A stretch of 64,000 bases of DNA, from positions 92,345-156,344 of the forward strand of contig JOBE01000029.1 of the NCBI GenBank assembly GCA_000717735.1. Direction: 5' to 3'. The notes under the pieces are model-generated. The model was not told the origin of the DNA. It saw only the letters and a list, made by a program, of their open reading frames with translations, and made no database searches. The DNA comes from Streptomyces griseoluteus (GTDB taxonomy: Bacteria; Actinomycetota; Actinomycetes; Streptomycetales; Streptomycetaceae). Positions 51,102 to 60,213 of this stretch are shown here, one piece after another. Within the stretch, counting starts at the first letter, position 1. Every line of letters starts with the position of its first letter. Made by a program: the position numbers and the translations under genes.

Positions 51102-52802
51102 GTGGCACTGCGGGACAACGACCCGGCGGAGATCGGTGGTTACGCGCTCCTCGACCGGCTGGGCGCGGGAGGCATGGGCACGGTCTTCCTCGCGCGGGCC
51201 GAGTCGGGACGGCCGGTGGCGCTCAAGGTCGTGCACGAACAGTTCGCCGCGGACGCGGAGTTCCGTACCCGGTTCCGGCAGGAGGTACGGGCGGCCCGCC
51301 GGGTCAGCGGAGCCTTCACCGCGCCGGTGGTCGACGCGGACCCCGAGGCGGAGCGGCCCTGGATGGCGACGGCGTACGTCCCCGGGCGCACCCTCCGCGA
51401 CCGGGTCGAATCCGAAGGTCCCCTGTCCGGTTCCGAGTTGCGCCGCCTCGCGGTGGGTCTCGTGGAGGCGCTCCGGGAGCTGCACCAGGTGCGGGTGATC
51501 CACCGCGACCTCAAGCCCGACAACGTCCTGCTCACGGAGGACGGCCCCCGGGTCATCGACTTCGGCATCTCCCGCGCGCCCGATCACCGCACCATGACGG
51601 TCACGGGCCGTGTCCTCGGCACGCCTCCGTACATGTCCCCGGAACAGCTGTCCGCCCCGCACCGGGTGGCCCCGGCGACGGACGTCTTCTCCCTGGGTGC
51701 GGTCCTCTGCTACGCGACGACGGGCAGGGGCCCGTTCGACGGCGGAAGCCCGTACATGACGGCGTACAACGTGGTCCACGAGCCGCCGGAGGTGGCGGAA
51801 CTCTCCGGGACCGTCCGGGAGATCGTCCAGTGGTGCCTGACGAAGGAGCCGGCGGAACGTCCGGGTCCCGACGACCTGCTGACGGCGCTCCGCGCGGTGC
51901 CGGAGAACGAGTGGGGCCGCCGCCCGACCGCTCCCTCGCGCCACCCGGCCGCGCCCGCCGCCCCCACGGACCGTTCACGAGCCCGTCGGAGGCCGCTGCT
52001 GGTCCTCGCCGCGGCGGTGGCCCTGACGGTGGGGACGGGCTCGTACGTGGCGTGGCCGGAAGGCGGTGCCGGAGCCGACGCGGGCAGCGGTACGCGGACC
52101 CCGTCCGCCCCCACGCGGGGTACGGCCGAGCCGAACGTGCCGTCGGCCGCCGCTCTCGCGGCACCGACCACGTACCGCCCCGTGGCCGGCGGCGACGGAG
52201 CCGCTCCGCACGCCTACGCCGACGCGCCCGAGCGCCGGCCGAAGGGCTGGCGGCCCTGGACGGCGGGGGGCCGATCTCGGTCAGTGCGTCTTCGCCGACG
52301 CCTCGCTCGTCTGTCTCTCCGCCACCGGCGGGACCGGGCCGAGACGGGTCGTCCGGCTGGACGCGGCGACCGGGCGGGAGCTCTGGTCCGTACCGACGGA
52401 GGTGAACGGCGGGGAGTCGCCCGCCGTGGTGAACGGCGTGGTCGTCGTCCCGGCACCACGGGCACTGAAGGGCCTCCGGCTCACCGACGGTTCCGCTCGC
52501 TGGACGCTCCGGACGAAGGGGAAGCCGCTCCATCTCACCGGCGACGCCACCCGCGCCTACGCGTCTCTGGTCGACGGCACCCTGCTCGCCGTGGACGCCC
52601 GATCCGGACACCGGAGGTGGGAACGCGCCCTCGACCACGCCCTCTTCGGCGGGAGTCTCCTCCGGGTCGACGCTTTCGCCGTGCACGTGGTCACGGCGAA
52701 GGACGCAGCGGGGGCCGACGCCTTCCGTGGCGAGCGCGTCTCCTCGTTCGCCACGACGGACGGACGGCCGCTCGACACGACGCGCCTCACCAGGCCCTGT
52801 GA
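51102..52802 (+). CDS. Ser/Thr protein kinase, 5' part of a frameshifted kinase/beta-propeller gene
   Basis: GTG at 51102 opens a PknB-type kinase. It has glycine loop GAGGMG at 21-26, Lys42, catalytic HRDLKPDN (134-141), DFG at 153-155, and activation loop with GTPPYMSPEQL. A Pro-rich linker and one membrane segment (PLLVLAAAVALTVGTGSYVAW, about 299-319) follow. From codon 389 the frame reads Arg-rich nonsense (GGRSRSVRLRRRL...) to 52802. The natural continuation, a PQQ-like beta-propeller, is in the next frame from 52271. Removing one G from the G6 run at 52265-52270 restores a single 741-residue protein. The kinase domain itself is intact. Confidence 0.82.
   Translation: MALRDNDPAEIGGYALLDRLGAGGMGTVFLARAESGRPVALKVVHEQFAADAEFRTRFRQEVRAARRVSGAFTAPVVDADPEAERPWMATAYVPGRTLRDRVESEGPLSGSELRRLAVGLVEALRELHQVRVIHRDLKPDNVLLTEDGPRVIDFGISRAPDHRTMTVTGRVLGTPPYMSPEQLSAPHRVAPATDVFSLGAVLCYATTGRGPFDGGSPYMTAYNVVHEPPEVAELSGTVREIVQWCLTKEPAERPGPDDLLTALRAVPENEWGRRPTAPSRHPAAPAAPTDRSRARRRPLLVLAAAVALTVGTGSYVAWPEGGAGADAGSGTRTPSAPTRGTAEPNVPSAAALAAPTTYRPVAGGDGAAPHAYADAPERRPKGWRPWTAGGRSRSVRLRRRLARLSLRHRRDRAETGRPAGRGDRAGALVRTDGGERRGVARRGERRGRRPGTTGTEGPPAHRRFRSLDAPDEGEAAPSHRRRHPRLRVSGRRHPARRGRPIRTPEVGTRPRPRPLRRESPPGRRFRRARGHGEGRSGGRRLPWRARLLVRHDGRTAARHDAPHQAL
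52265..52270 (+). other. G6 homopolymer frameshift site in the kinase gene
   Basis: Six consecutive G bases. With five, codons read GCG GGG GCC GAT CTC GGT and join kinase and propeller in one frame (...TAGADLGQCVF). With six, the frame shifts. It may be a sequencing error, a true mutation or a slippery, phase-variable tract. Confidence 0.75.
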
Positions 52803-53325
52803 TCCGGTCCAGTTCTCCGTGGTGATGCTCAAGGGTCCGCGCGGAACGTTCCTGTGCCGCATCGCCTCCCTGGAGGGCGAAAAGCCCGGCTTCCTCCTCA
52901 ACTCCGCGGCCGACGGGCCCGACACCGGGTCCGGCAACCGGCTGGCGAACGTCTCGCTGCGGTCCCTGACCGTCTCCGACGGCCATGTGTTCGCCCGCGT
53001 CGGCTCCCAGCGACCCGACGACGACTTCGCCGAGATCGACCCCGAACTGCTGGGTGGCCCCGTCTGGCAGCTTCCGCTGGGCATGAGGTGTGACCCGGAG
53101 GACCCCGCGCCCGTCGTGACCGGCCAGCGGGCCTACGTGCTCTGCGGCGCCCGTGGGGCCGTCGTGGACCTGACCCGGCACACGGTGGCGAGCCGCTTCA
53201 CGCTGCCTCCGGGTGCGACGCGCGCCGGAGGAGAGTCGTGGAACCTCCTGGTCGCCGGGGGCCTGGTCTTCGTCCTGACGCAGCAGGGCTGGGTCTCCGT
53301 CGACCCCTACGCCGCGCCCCTGTGA
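52271..53325 (+). pseudogene. PQQ-like beta-propeller domain, displaced 3' part of the kinase gene
   Basis: Open from the frameshift to TGA at 53325 in the +1 frame. It has PQQ/pyrrolo-quinoline-type blades: VVRLDAATGRELWSVPTE, GLRLTDGSARWTLRTKG, LLAVDARSGHRRWERAL. Tryptophan-ended repeats and a final VVDLTRHTVASRF blade complete the domain. Such propellers are the extracytoplasmic sensor of many streptomycete AfsK-like kinases, matching the membrane segment in the 5' part. No ribosome binding site or start lies at its beginning, so it is unlikely to be a separate gene. 43 bp to the convergent sdhB stop. Confidence 0.8.
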
Positions 53326-53367
53326 ACCCGCCTCCCAGGGCGCTCGGCGACTGACCCGGGCCCCGGC

Positions 53368-54114
53368 CTACCCCTTCACCTTCCTCCGCGCCCGCAGCCA
53401 CTCCCTGTTCATCGCCGTGATCGACGGCAGCGGGATCCCCTTGGGGCACGCCGTCGCGCACTCCCCCGTCAGGGTGCAGCCGCCGAAGCCCTCCGCGTCC
53501 ATCTGGGCCACCATGTCGAGGACCCTGGTCTCGCGCTCGGGTGACCCCTGGGGCAGGACGTTCAGGTGGTTGACCTTGGCGGAGGTGAAGAGCATCGCCG
53601 AGCCGTTCGGGCAGGCCGCCACGCACGCGCCGCAGCCGATGCACTCCGCGTGCTCGAAGGCCGAGTCGGCGTCGGCCTTCGGGACGGGGGTCGCGTGGGC
53701 CTCGGGGGCCGCGCCCGTGGGCGCGGTGATGTAGCCGCCGGCCTGGATGACGCGGTCGAAGGCGGAGCGGTCGACGACGAGGTCCTTGACGACGGGGAAG
53801 GCCGCCGCGCGCCAGGGCTCGATGTCGATGGTGTCGCCGTCGCGGAACGCCCGCATGTGGAGCTGGCAGGTGGTGGTCCGCTCGGGCCCGTGGGCGTCGC
53901 CGTTGATGACGAGGCTGCACGCGCCGCAGATGCCCTCGCGGCAGTCGTGGTCGAAGGCCACGGGGTCCTCGCCCCGCAGGATGAGGTCCTCGTTGAGGGT
54001 GTCGAGCATCTCCAGGAAGGACATGTCGGCGGAGATGCCGTCCACGTCGTAGGTGGACATGGCGCCGGGGGCGCCGGCGTTCCGCTGGCGCCAGACGCGC
54101 AGGGTGAGCCTCAT
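53368..54114 (-). CDS. sdhB: Succinate dehydrogenase/fumarate reductase iron-sulfur subunit
   Basis: 248 residues. [2Fe-2S] ligands in [15 protein letters not shown], then [18 protein letters not shown] and [16 protein letters not shown] for the two further clusters. The first domain starts with [14 protein letters not shown], as in the actinobacterial five-subunit-like SdhB. ATG at 54114 overlaps the flavoprotein stop (ATGA). It passes electrons from FAD to the heme/quinone subunit. The gene is last in the sdhCAB operon and convergent with the kinase gene. Confidence 0.94.
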   Translation of the reverse strand: MRLTLRVWRQRNAGAPGAMSTYDVDGISADMSFLEMLDTLNEDLILRGEDPVAFDHDCREGICGACSLVINGDAHGPERTTTCQLHMRAFRDGDTIDIEPWRAAAFPVVKDLVVDRSAFDRVIQAGGYITAPTGAAPEAHATPVPKADADSAFEHAECIGCGACVAACPNGSAMLFTSAKVNHLNVLPQGSPERETRVLDMVAQMDAEGFGGCTLTGECATACPKGIPLPSITAMNREWLRARRKVKG

Positions 54115-56054
54115 GCGTAGCTCCGCTGGGTGGGGTGGACGTACTCGAACGTGAGGTCCTCCTTGTGGAGGACGGGCGCGCCGCCGCCGTCGAACTCCCA
54201 GGCCGCCACGTACGCGAACTCCTCGTCGCGGCGGGCGGCTTCGCCGTCCGGCGTGCGGTGTTCCTCGCGGAAGTGGCCGCCGCATGACTCGGCGCGGTGG
54301 AGCGCGTCGAGGCACATGAGTTCGGCGAGTTCCAGGTAGTCGACGACGCGGTTGGCCTTCTCCAGGGACTGGTTGAACTCCGCTCCGGTGCCGGGGACCT
54401 TGACGCGGTTCCAGAACTCCTCGCGGATCTCGGGGATGCGCCGCAGTGCCTTCCGGAGTCCTTCCTCCGTGCGGGCCATTCCGCAGTACTCCCACATGAG
54501 GGTGCCGAGTTCGCGGTGGAAGGAGTCGGGGGTGCGGTCGCCGTCGACGGCGAGGAGCAGGTTCAGCCGGTCCTCGGTCTCGGCGAGCACCTCCCGTACG
54601 GCCGGGTGGTCGTCGGTGACGGGTTCGGCGTGGGGGTGGCGGGCGAGGTAGTCGTTGACGGTGGCGGGGAGGACGAAGTAGCCGTCGGCGAGGCCCTGCA
54701 TGAGGGCGGAGGCGCCGAGCCGGTTGGCTCCGTGGTCGGAGAAGTTGGCCTCGCCGATGGCGAAGAGGCCGGGGACGGTGGTCTGGAGGTCGTAGTCGAC
54801 CCAGAGTCCGCCCATCGTGTAGTGGACGGCCGGATAGATCCGCATGGGGACCTCGTACGGGTTCTCGGCGGTGATCCGCTCGTACATGTCGAAGAGGTTG
54901 CCGTACTTCTCCTCGACGGCGGCCCGGCCCATGCGGCGGATCGCGTCGGCGAAGTCGAGGTAGACGCCCTCGCCGCCGGGGCCGACGCCGCGGCCTTCGT
55001 CGCAGACGTTCTTGGCGGCGCGGGAGGCGATGTCGCGGGGGACGAGGTTGCCGAAGGAGGGGTAGATCCGCTCCAGGTAGTAGTCGCGCTCGTCCTCGGG
55101 GATGTCGGCGGCGGGGCGGGTGTCGCCCTTGGCCTTGGGGACCCAGATGCGTCCGTCGTTGCGGAGGGACTCGCTCATCAGGGTCAGCTTGGACTGGTGG
55201 TCGCCGGTGCGCGGGATGCAGGTGGGGTGGATCTGGGTGAAGCAGGGGTTGGCGAAGTACGCGCCGCGCCGGTGGGCCCGCCAGACGGCGGTGGCGTTGG
55301 AGTTCATGGCGTTCGTCGACAGGTAGAAGACGTTGCCGTAGCCACCGCTGGCGAGGACGACGGCGTCCGCGTAGTGGGTGGAGATCTCGCCCGTGATCAG
55401 GTCGCGGGCGACGATGCCGCGGGCGCGGCCGTCGACGACGACGAGGTCGAGCATCTCCGTACGGGCGTGCATCTCGACGTTGCCGGCGGCGATCTGCCGG
55501 GAGAGGGCCTGGTAGGCGCCGAGGAGGAGCTGCTGGCCGGTCTGGCCGCGGGCGTAGAAGGTGCGGGAGACCTGGACGCCGCCGAAGGAGCGGGTGTCGA
55601 GGAGTCCGCCGTACTCGCGGGCGAAGGGGACGCCCTGGGCGACGCACTGGTCGATGATCTCGACGGAGATCTGGGCGAGGCGGTGGACGTTGGACTCGCG
55701 GGCGCGGAAGTCGCCGCCCTTGACGGTGTCGTAGAAGAGGCGGTGGATGGAGTCGCCGTCGTTGCGGTAGTTCTTGGCGGCGTTGATGCCGCCCTGGGCG
55801 GCGATGGAGTGGGCCCGGCGCGGGGAGTCCTGGAAGCAGAACTGGACGACCTGGTAGCCCTGTTCGGCGAGGGTGGCGCCGGCGGAGCCGCCTGCGAGGC
55901 CGGTACCGACGACGATGATCCGGTGCTTGCGGCGGTTGGCGGGGTTGACCAGCTTCGCCTGGAAGCGACGGGTGTCCCAGCGTTCGGCGACGGGTCCTGC
56001 GGGGGCCCTGGTGTCGGCGATCGGCTCGCCCACGCGGTGGTCGGGGAAGGTCAT
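54111..56054 (-). CDS. sdhA: Succinate dehydrogenase/fumarate reductase flavoprotein subunit
   Basis: 647 residues. FAD dinucleotide-binding motif [20 protein letters not shown] near the N-terminus and the flavinylation region [17 protein letters not shown] with its histidine. [44 protein letters not shown] and the substrate-binding [17 protein letters not shown] follow. The length and the extra C-terminal segment fit the single-membrane-anchor type B enzyme. ATG at 56054; 1-nt spacing from the cytochrome subunit. Long antisense open frames across this gene are codon-bias shadows. Confidence 0.95.
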   Translation of the reverse strand: MTFPDHRVGEPIADTRAPAGPVAERWDTRRFQAKLVNPANRRKHRIIVVGTGLAGGSAGATLAEQGYQVVQFCFQDSPRRAHSIAAQGGINAAKNYRNDGDSIHRLFYDTVKGGDFRARESNVHRLAQISVEIIDQCVAQGVPFAREYGGLLDTRSFGGVQVSRTFYARGQTGQQLLLGAYQALSRQIAAGNVEMHARTEMLDLVVVDGRARGIVARDLITGEISTHYADAVVLASGGYGNVFYLSTNAMNSNATAVWRAHRRGAYFANPCFTQIHPTCIPRTGDHQSKLTLMSESLRNDGRIWVPKAKGDTRPAADIPEDERDYYLERIYPSFGNLVPRDIASRAAKNVCDEGRGVGPGGEGVYLDFADAIRRMGRAAVEEKYGNLFDMYERITAENPYEVPMRIYPAVHYTMGGLWVDYDLQTTVPGLFAIGEANFSDHGANRLGASALMQGLADGYFVLPATVNDYLARHPHAEPVTDDHPAVREVLAETEDRLNLLLAVDGDRTPDSFHRELGTLMWEYCGMARTEEGLRKALRRIPEIREEFWNRVKVPGTGAEFNQSLEKANRVVDYLELAELMCLDALHRAESCGGHFREEHRTPDGEAARRDEEFAYVAAWEFDGGGAPVLHKEDLTFEYVHPTQRSYA

Positions 56055-56780
56055 TCAGCTCACCACTCCGGTCATGACGGCGACGGGGACGGAGACGAAG
56101 CCCGCGGTCAGGGCGAGCGCGAGGCCGTTGGCCGCGCCCCTGAGGAGGCGTTCGCGGCGGGCGCTGCCGATGCCGAGGGTCTGGGCGGCGCTCCAGAAGC
56201 CGTGGCGGACGTGGAGGCCGACGGCGAGCATGGCGACGATGTAGATGACGTTGCCGTACCAGGTGGAGAAGGTGTCGACGACGTTCTGGTAGGGCCTGCC
56301 CTCCTCGAAGCCGCCGGGGTGGACGGTGCCGGTGGTCAGGTCGAGGACGTGCCAGACGATGAAGAGGGCGAGGATGATCCCGCCCCAGCGCATGGTGCGG
56401 GTGGCGTACGAGGCGCCCTTGCGGCGGTGGACGTACGCGGTGGGGCGGGCCTTCAGGTCGCGGCGGCTGAGCTGGTACGCGGAGACGGCGTGGGCGACGA
56501 CCGCGGCGAGGAGCACGATCCGGACGAGCCAGAGGGCCCACTCGTGGTGCAGGACCGGAGCGCCCATGACCCGCAGCCAGTGGCCGTAGGCGTTGAACTC
56601 CTCGGGGCCGAAGAAGACCTTGAGGTTGCCGGCGACGTGGGCGACGAGGTAGCCGAGCATGAGCAGCCCGCTGACGGCCATGACCGTCTTCTTGCCGAGG
56701 GTCGATGACAGGAATCCGCGTGACGGTGTGGGGGACGGCGGTCGGCCCGCCGTCCGGTCCCTCGTGGGTGCCAGAGCCAT
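56055..56780 (-). CDS. sdhC: Succinate dehydrogenase cytochrome b subunit
   Basis: 241-residue cytochrome b558-type anchor with five membrane helices: [80 protein letters not shown] and the C-terminal [17 protein letters not shown]. Heme-ligand histidines occur in HVAGN, HAVSAY, WHVLD and LHVRHG. This type B arrangement (one membrane subunit) reduces menaquinone. ATG at 56780; the Shine-Dalgarno is poor and the transcript may be leaderless. Divergent from LysR, 96 bp apart. Confidence 0.9.
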   Translation of the reverse strand: MALAPTRDRTAGRPPSPTPSRGFLSSTLGKKTVMAVSGLLMLGYLVAHVAGNLKVFFGPEEFNAYGHWLRVMGAPVLHHEWALWLVRIVLLAAVVAHAVSAYQLSRRDLKARPTAYVHRRKGASYATRTMRWGGIILALFIVWHVLDLTTGTVHPGGFEEGRPYQNVVDTFSTWYGNVIYIVAMLAVGLHVRHGFWSAAQTLGIGSARRERLLRGAANGLALALTAGFVSVPVAVMTGVVS

Positions 56781-56839
56781 GTTCACGACGCTAGGGCCGA
56801 AGGACCCGAGAGGTCCAAGACATGGTCCGGCTGATCTCG

Positions 56840-56854
56840 ATAGGTGGCGCCTAT
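56840..56854. promoter_or_regulatory. Putative LysR-box between sdhC and lysR
   Basis: ATAGG-TGGCG-CCTAT is a perfect 15-bp inverted repeat centred 30 bp before the LysR start and 60-75 bp from the sdhC start, a usual place for a LysR recognition site. Confidence 0.55.
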
Positions 56855-56876
56855 TGATGTGGCTTACCCTGGGCTC

Positions 56877-57803
56877 ATGCAGTTCCAGCAGCTCCTCTAC
56901 TTCGTCGCCGTGGCCGAGACCCGTCACTTCACCCGGGCCGCCGAGCGCGTCCACGTCTCGCAGCCCTCGCTCTCCCAGCAGATCAAGGCCCTGGAACAGG
57001 AGTTGGGCGCGGAGCTGTTCAGCCGCGCCCGGGGGAACATCACGCTCACCGACGCGGGCGAGGCCCTGCTGCCGCTCGCGCGCCGGATCCTCGCCGACAC
57101 GGAGACGGCCCGGCTCGAGGTGCAGGAGCTGGCGCAGCTCAAGCGGGGCCGGGTACGCCTCGGGGCGACGCCGAGCCTGTGCACGGGACTCCTGCCCGAC
57201 GTGCTGCGGGCCTTCCACGACCTGCACCCGGGGATCGAGCTGCTGATCGAGGAGGGCGGCTCGCACGATCTCGTACGGGAGCTGGCGCGCGGCGCCCTCG
57301 ACCTGGCCCTCGTGGTGCTGCCCCTGCCGACCCCGTCACCCGCCCTGACGACGGTCGAGCTGCTCCGGGAGGACCTGGTGGTGGTCTCCTCCGCCTCGGC
57401 GCCGGCGCCGCGCCGCCCGGTCCGGATCACGGACCTGCGGGACCAGCCGCTCGTGATGTTCCGGCACGGCTACGACCTGCGGGAACTGACCGTGGCGGCC
57501 TGTCGGGCGGCGGGGTTCGAGCCCACCTTCACGGTCGAGGGCGGCGAGCTGGACGCGGTCCTCGGATTCGTACGGGCGGGGCTCGGGCTCGCGGTCGTCC
57601 CGGCGATGGTGGCGGCGCGCGCGGGCCGCGACCTGCGGGTGACCGCCCTCGCCCGGCCGGGTCTGCGCCGCACCATCGCCCTGGCCCACCGCAGCGACGT
57701 GGCGCCCCCCAGGGCGGCCCGGGAGCTCCAGCGGATGCTGCTCGCCTCCCGCCGGGGCCGGGGCGGGGAACCGGACCGGGGCGGGGAACCGGACCGGGGC
57801 TGA
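56877..57803 (+). CDS. LysR-family transcriptional regulator
   Basis: 308 residues. Winged HTH: MQFQQLLYFVAVAETRHFTRAAERVHVSQPSLSQQIKALEQELGAELFSR. The ligand domain has ARGALDLALVVLPLP, VMFRHGYDLRELTV and VRAGLGLAVVPAM. ATG at 56877, close to the downstream edge of the inverted repeat, so the message may be nearly leaderless. Divergent orientation indicates control of sdhCAB. The C-terminal tail GRGGEPDRGGEPDRG is encoded by an exact 18-bp tandem duplication (57761-57796), probably a recent slippage event without functional effect. Confidence 0.92.
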   Translation: MQFQQLLYFVAVAETRHFTRAAERVHVSQPSLSQQIKALEQELGAELFSRARGNITLTDAGEALLPLARRILADTETARLEVQELAQLKRGRVRLGATPSLCTGLLPDVLRAFHDLHPGIELLIEEGGSHDLVRELARGALDLALVVLPLPTPSPALTTVELLREDLVVVSSASAPAPRRPVRITDLRDQPLVMFRHGYDLRELTVAACRAAGFEPTFTVEGGELDAVLGFVRAGLGLAVVPAMVAARAGRDLRVTALARPGLRRTIALAHRSDVAPPRAARELQRMLLASRRGRGGEPDRGGEPDRG

Positions 57804-57879
57804 GGCGCCGGGCCGGGCGCCCGCCCCTCGCCCCGAAATCCGCGTGCGACGGGCCACGGACGGCTGCGAGCATGCGTCC

Positions 57880-60057
57880 ATGGCTCACTCGCTCGAACAT
57901 CTGGTCGTCCGGCACACCCGCCGTCTCCCCTCCCCCACCGGTCCGGCCGGGGACGGGACCGCCGCCGCGCGCAGGTTCGACGCGGCCTTGGTGACCGCCG
58001 GGTTCAAGCTCTCGGCCGAGCTGATCGAGCGCCTCTCGGGGCTCACGGAGGCGACGGTCGTCGGGACCGCCGTCCGCACCCTCGAGACGGTCCGCGAGCT
58101 CGTCGGCGACCATGTGCGGCACAACGTCTACTTCGTCGACTTCCCGGCCAACGTGCCGGACACGCTCGACTTCTGGACGGCGTGCCTGGCCGAGGCGCTC
58201 GACGACGGCGACGGCCGCGCGGGGACGGTCGACCAGCTGCGCGCGGGCGTCCTCGACCTGCTGACCCTCCCGTCGTACGGCCGCTACCAGCACACGTACG
58301 AGGAGATGCTCGCCGTACACGACGAGCTGATCGCGGCGGCCGGTGACCGGCTGACCGTGCTGCACCTCGGCGCGGACGCGGACACCGAGGTCACCGCGCT
58401 CTATCTCGCCCTGGCGGGGAGCACGGCCCCGCTCGGCGAGGAGCACCTGCGTGATCTGGCCGTGCTGGCCGAGCACGGCGCGGACGGCCCCCAGCCCGAG
58501 GTGATCCCGGTCCGGGAGAACCGCGCCGTCGTCAACGCGGCCCGGATCCGCGTGGGCGCGGCGCCGCTGTTCGACACCGTGACCGACGTCCTGCGGCTGG
58601 CCTGCGCCCTCGCGGACGGTGATGTCACGCTGCGGGAGCCCACCCGGTTCCGCGCGCTGTCCCGGCCGCATCGCCGTGCCCTGCTCGCGGGACTCGACGC
58701 GGTCGTGGCCGCGTCGTCTGCCAAGCTGTCGGACGTGCCCGCGCACGGGGAGGCGTGGAAGCGGCTCGGGGAGCGGCTGCACCCCCACGAGTATCCGCAC
58801 TGGCCGCACGCCGCCGAGGTGTTCGCCGTGGCCCGGGGAGAGCGCAGGGCGCCGTCGTTCGACAGCCGTGTGGAGGAGATGCTCGTACGGGGCGATGTCG
58901 CCGGCGCGGCGGAGCTGCTGGCCTCCCATGCGCCGGGACGTCTGTTCCGCGCCCTGGACCGGCTCCTGCGCGGCGCGGCGGAGGGCGAGGAGCGGGAGGC
59001 GGTCCTCGCGGCCGTCGAGCGGGCGGCGCCCGAGGTGTCGGGCCGGGTCGTCCTGTCGGTCCGCGAACACGTCCAGAACCGCGCGGGCGGGAGCGACGGG
59101 GCCCGCAGGGTGTTCGTGAACCGGGAGGGCAAGGCCTGGGTGACGGACGACACGCGTCCGCCGCTGGAGGACTCCGACCGCCGACGGGTCATCGAGGTCC
59201 TCGATGCCGAGACCCGTCGCCGACTCCCCTCCCCGGAGCGCCTGTTGATCGATCCCGACGTGCTGGACGTGGCCCTGCCGTTGAGCGGTCGGGCGGCCTC
59301 GGCGGGGCTCGGTGTGCTGCCGCGCGGCTCCGTCTCGCCGGTCGAGGGGGAGTTGCTGCGCTTCTTCACGTACTGGAGGCAGGCGCGGTACACGACCGAC
59401 CTCGATCTCTCGGCGCTCGTCCTGGACGCCGACTACTCGACCGTGACGTGGCTGTCGTACACGGCCCTGACCGACGTCGAGGGCCGGCACTCGGGTGACA
59501 TCACCGAAGCGCCGGACGGGGCTTCGGAGTTCATCGATCTGAGGCTCGGCGCGGTGCGGGGCACGTTCATCGTCCCGCAGGTGTACGTCTTCTCGGGCGA
59601 GGGGTTCGACGAGGTGGCGGAGGGCTTCTTCGGCTTCATGCTCCGCGAGGGCGAGCAGCGTGGCCGGCCGTTCGAGCCGCGTACCGTGCGGATGAAGTCG
59701 GATCTGCGCGGTCCCGGCCGGGTGGCCCTGCCGCTCGCCTTCCGGCGGGACGACGAGGGCCGCTGGCACGCGCACTGGCTCCACCTGTATCTGAGGGGAG
59801 CACCGTCGGCGAACCAGGTCGAGGGGCACCGGGTGACGATCGCGGTCGTGATGCGCGCCCTGCTCGGACGCACCCATCTGACCGTACGTCACCTCGTGGC
59901 GCTGATGGAGGAGTCGGGGGCGAAGACGACGCTGTGGGACGGCCGGACGGTACCGGAAGGACCGGTCACGTACATCGGTCTGGAGCGGCCGGAAGGCCTG
60001 GCTCCGGGCTCGCGTGTGCTCACCCCGGAAAATCTGCGCGACCTGCTGCCCGCCTGA
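57880..60057 (+). CDS. Large protein with C-terminal TerD-like domain
   Basis: 725 residues, cytosolic, no signal or membrane segment. The N-terminal 500 residues are mostly helical and unrecognised; segments include VRELVGDHVRHNVYFVDFPANVPDTLDFW and HWPHAAEVFAVARGERRAPSFDSRVEEMLVRGD. From about residue 500 the sequence resembles tellurium-resistance TerD: TTDLDLSALVLDADYSTVTWLSYTAL, GRHSGDITEAPDGASEFIDLRL and FIVPQVYVFSGEGFDE. The DLDLSA and RHSGD elements are the calcium-site motifs. It resembles proteins annotated as MXAN_6230/SCO0854 family. A stress-response role is inferred. ATG at 57880 without a strong Shine-Dalgarno. Confidence 0.75.
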   Translation: MAHSLEHLVVRHTRRLPSPTGPAGDGTAAARRFDAALVTAGFKLSAELIERLSGLTEATVVGTAVRTLETVRELVGDHVRHNVYFVDFPANVPDTLDFWTACLAEALDDGDGRAGTVDQLRAGVLDLLTLPSYGRYQHTYEEMLAVHDELIAAAGDRLTVLHLGADADTEVTALYLALAGSTAPLGEEHLRDLAVLAEHGADGPQPEVIPVRENRAVVNAARIRVGAAPLFDTVTDVLRLACALADGDVTLREPTRFRALSRPHRRALLAGLDAVVAASSAKLSDVPAHGEAWKRLGERLHPHEYPHWPHAAEVFAVARGERRAPSFDSRVEEMLVRGDVAGAAELLASHAPGRLFRALDRLLRGAAEGEEREAVLAAVERAAPEVSGRVVLSVREHVQNRAGGSDGARRVFVNREGKAWVTDDTRPPLEDSDRRRVIEVLDAETRRRLPSPERLLIDPDVLDVALPLSGRAASAGLGVLPRGSVSPVEGELLRFFTYWRQARYTTDLDLSALVLDADYSTVTWLSYTALTDVEGRHSGDITEAPDGASEFIDLRLGAVRGTFIVPQVYVFSGEGFDEVAEGFFGFMLREGEQRGRPFEPRTVRMKSDLRGPGRVALPLAFRRDDEGRWHAHWLHLYLRGAPSANQVEGHRVTIAVVMRALLGRTHLTVRHLVALMEESGAKTTLWDGRTVPEGPVTYIGLERPEGLAPGSRVLTPENLRDLLPA

Positions 60058-60150
60058 GTGTTACGGTCGTACCGGGGCGAGGCCATGGAGAGGCTTCCTT
60101 CTACCCACTCCTTGAAATAGCCTCTCCGCTTTCCTCCCCCGTACCTCTTC

Positions 60151-60181
60151 CCGGCCTCCCCGCTTCGCGTGGGGAGGCCGG
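60151..60181. terminator. Bidirectional terminator hairpin
   Basis: Perfect 11-bp stem CCGGCCTCCCC/GGGGAGGCCGG with a 9-nt loop containing TTCG, between the convergent TerD-like and GGDEF-EAL genes. A weaker GGAGAGGC/GCCTCTCC pair (60087-60127) precedes it. Confidence 0.7.
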
Positions 60182-60213
60182 TTCTGTACGCGCGACCCTC
60201 AGACCGCGTCCGC

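Noticed and set aside
52271..53325. Independent secreted beta-propeller gene
   Set aside because: No start codon, ribosome binding site or signal peptide at its beginning; it rejoins the kinase frame when one G is removed from the G6 tract.
53368..56541. 1057-codon minus-strand open frame covering sdhB and part of sdhA/sdhC in another register
   Set aside because: Only its last 248 codons are the real sdhB. The rest is Arg/Pro/His-rich and antisense or out of frame to sdhA, as expected in a 73% GC genome.
54297..56708. 803-codon plus-strand open frame opposite sdhA and sdhC
   Set aside because: Gly/Val/Asp-rich low-complexity product with no motif; it mirrors the codon bias of sdhA.
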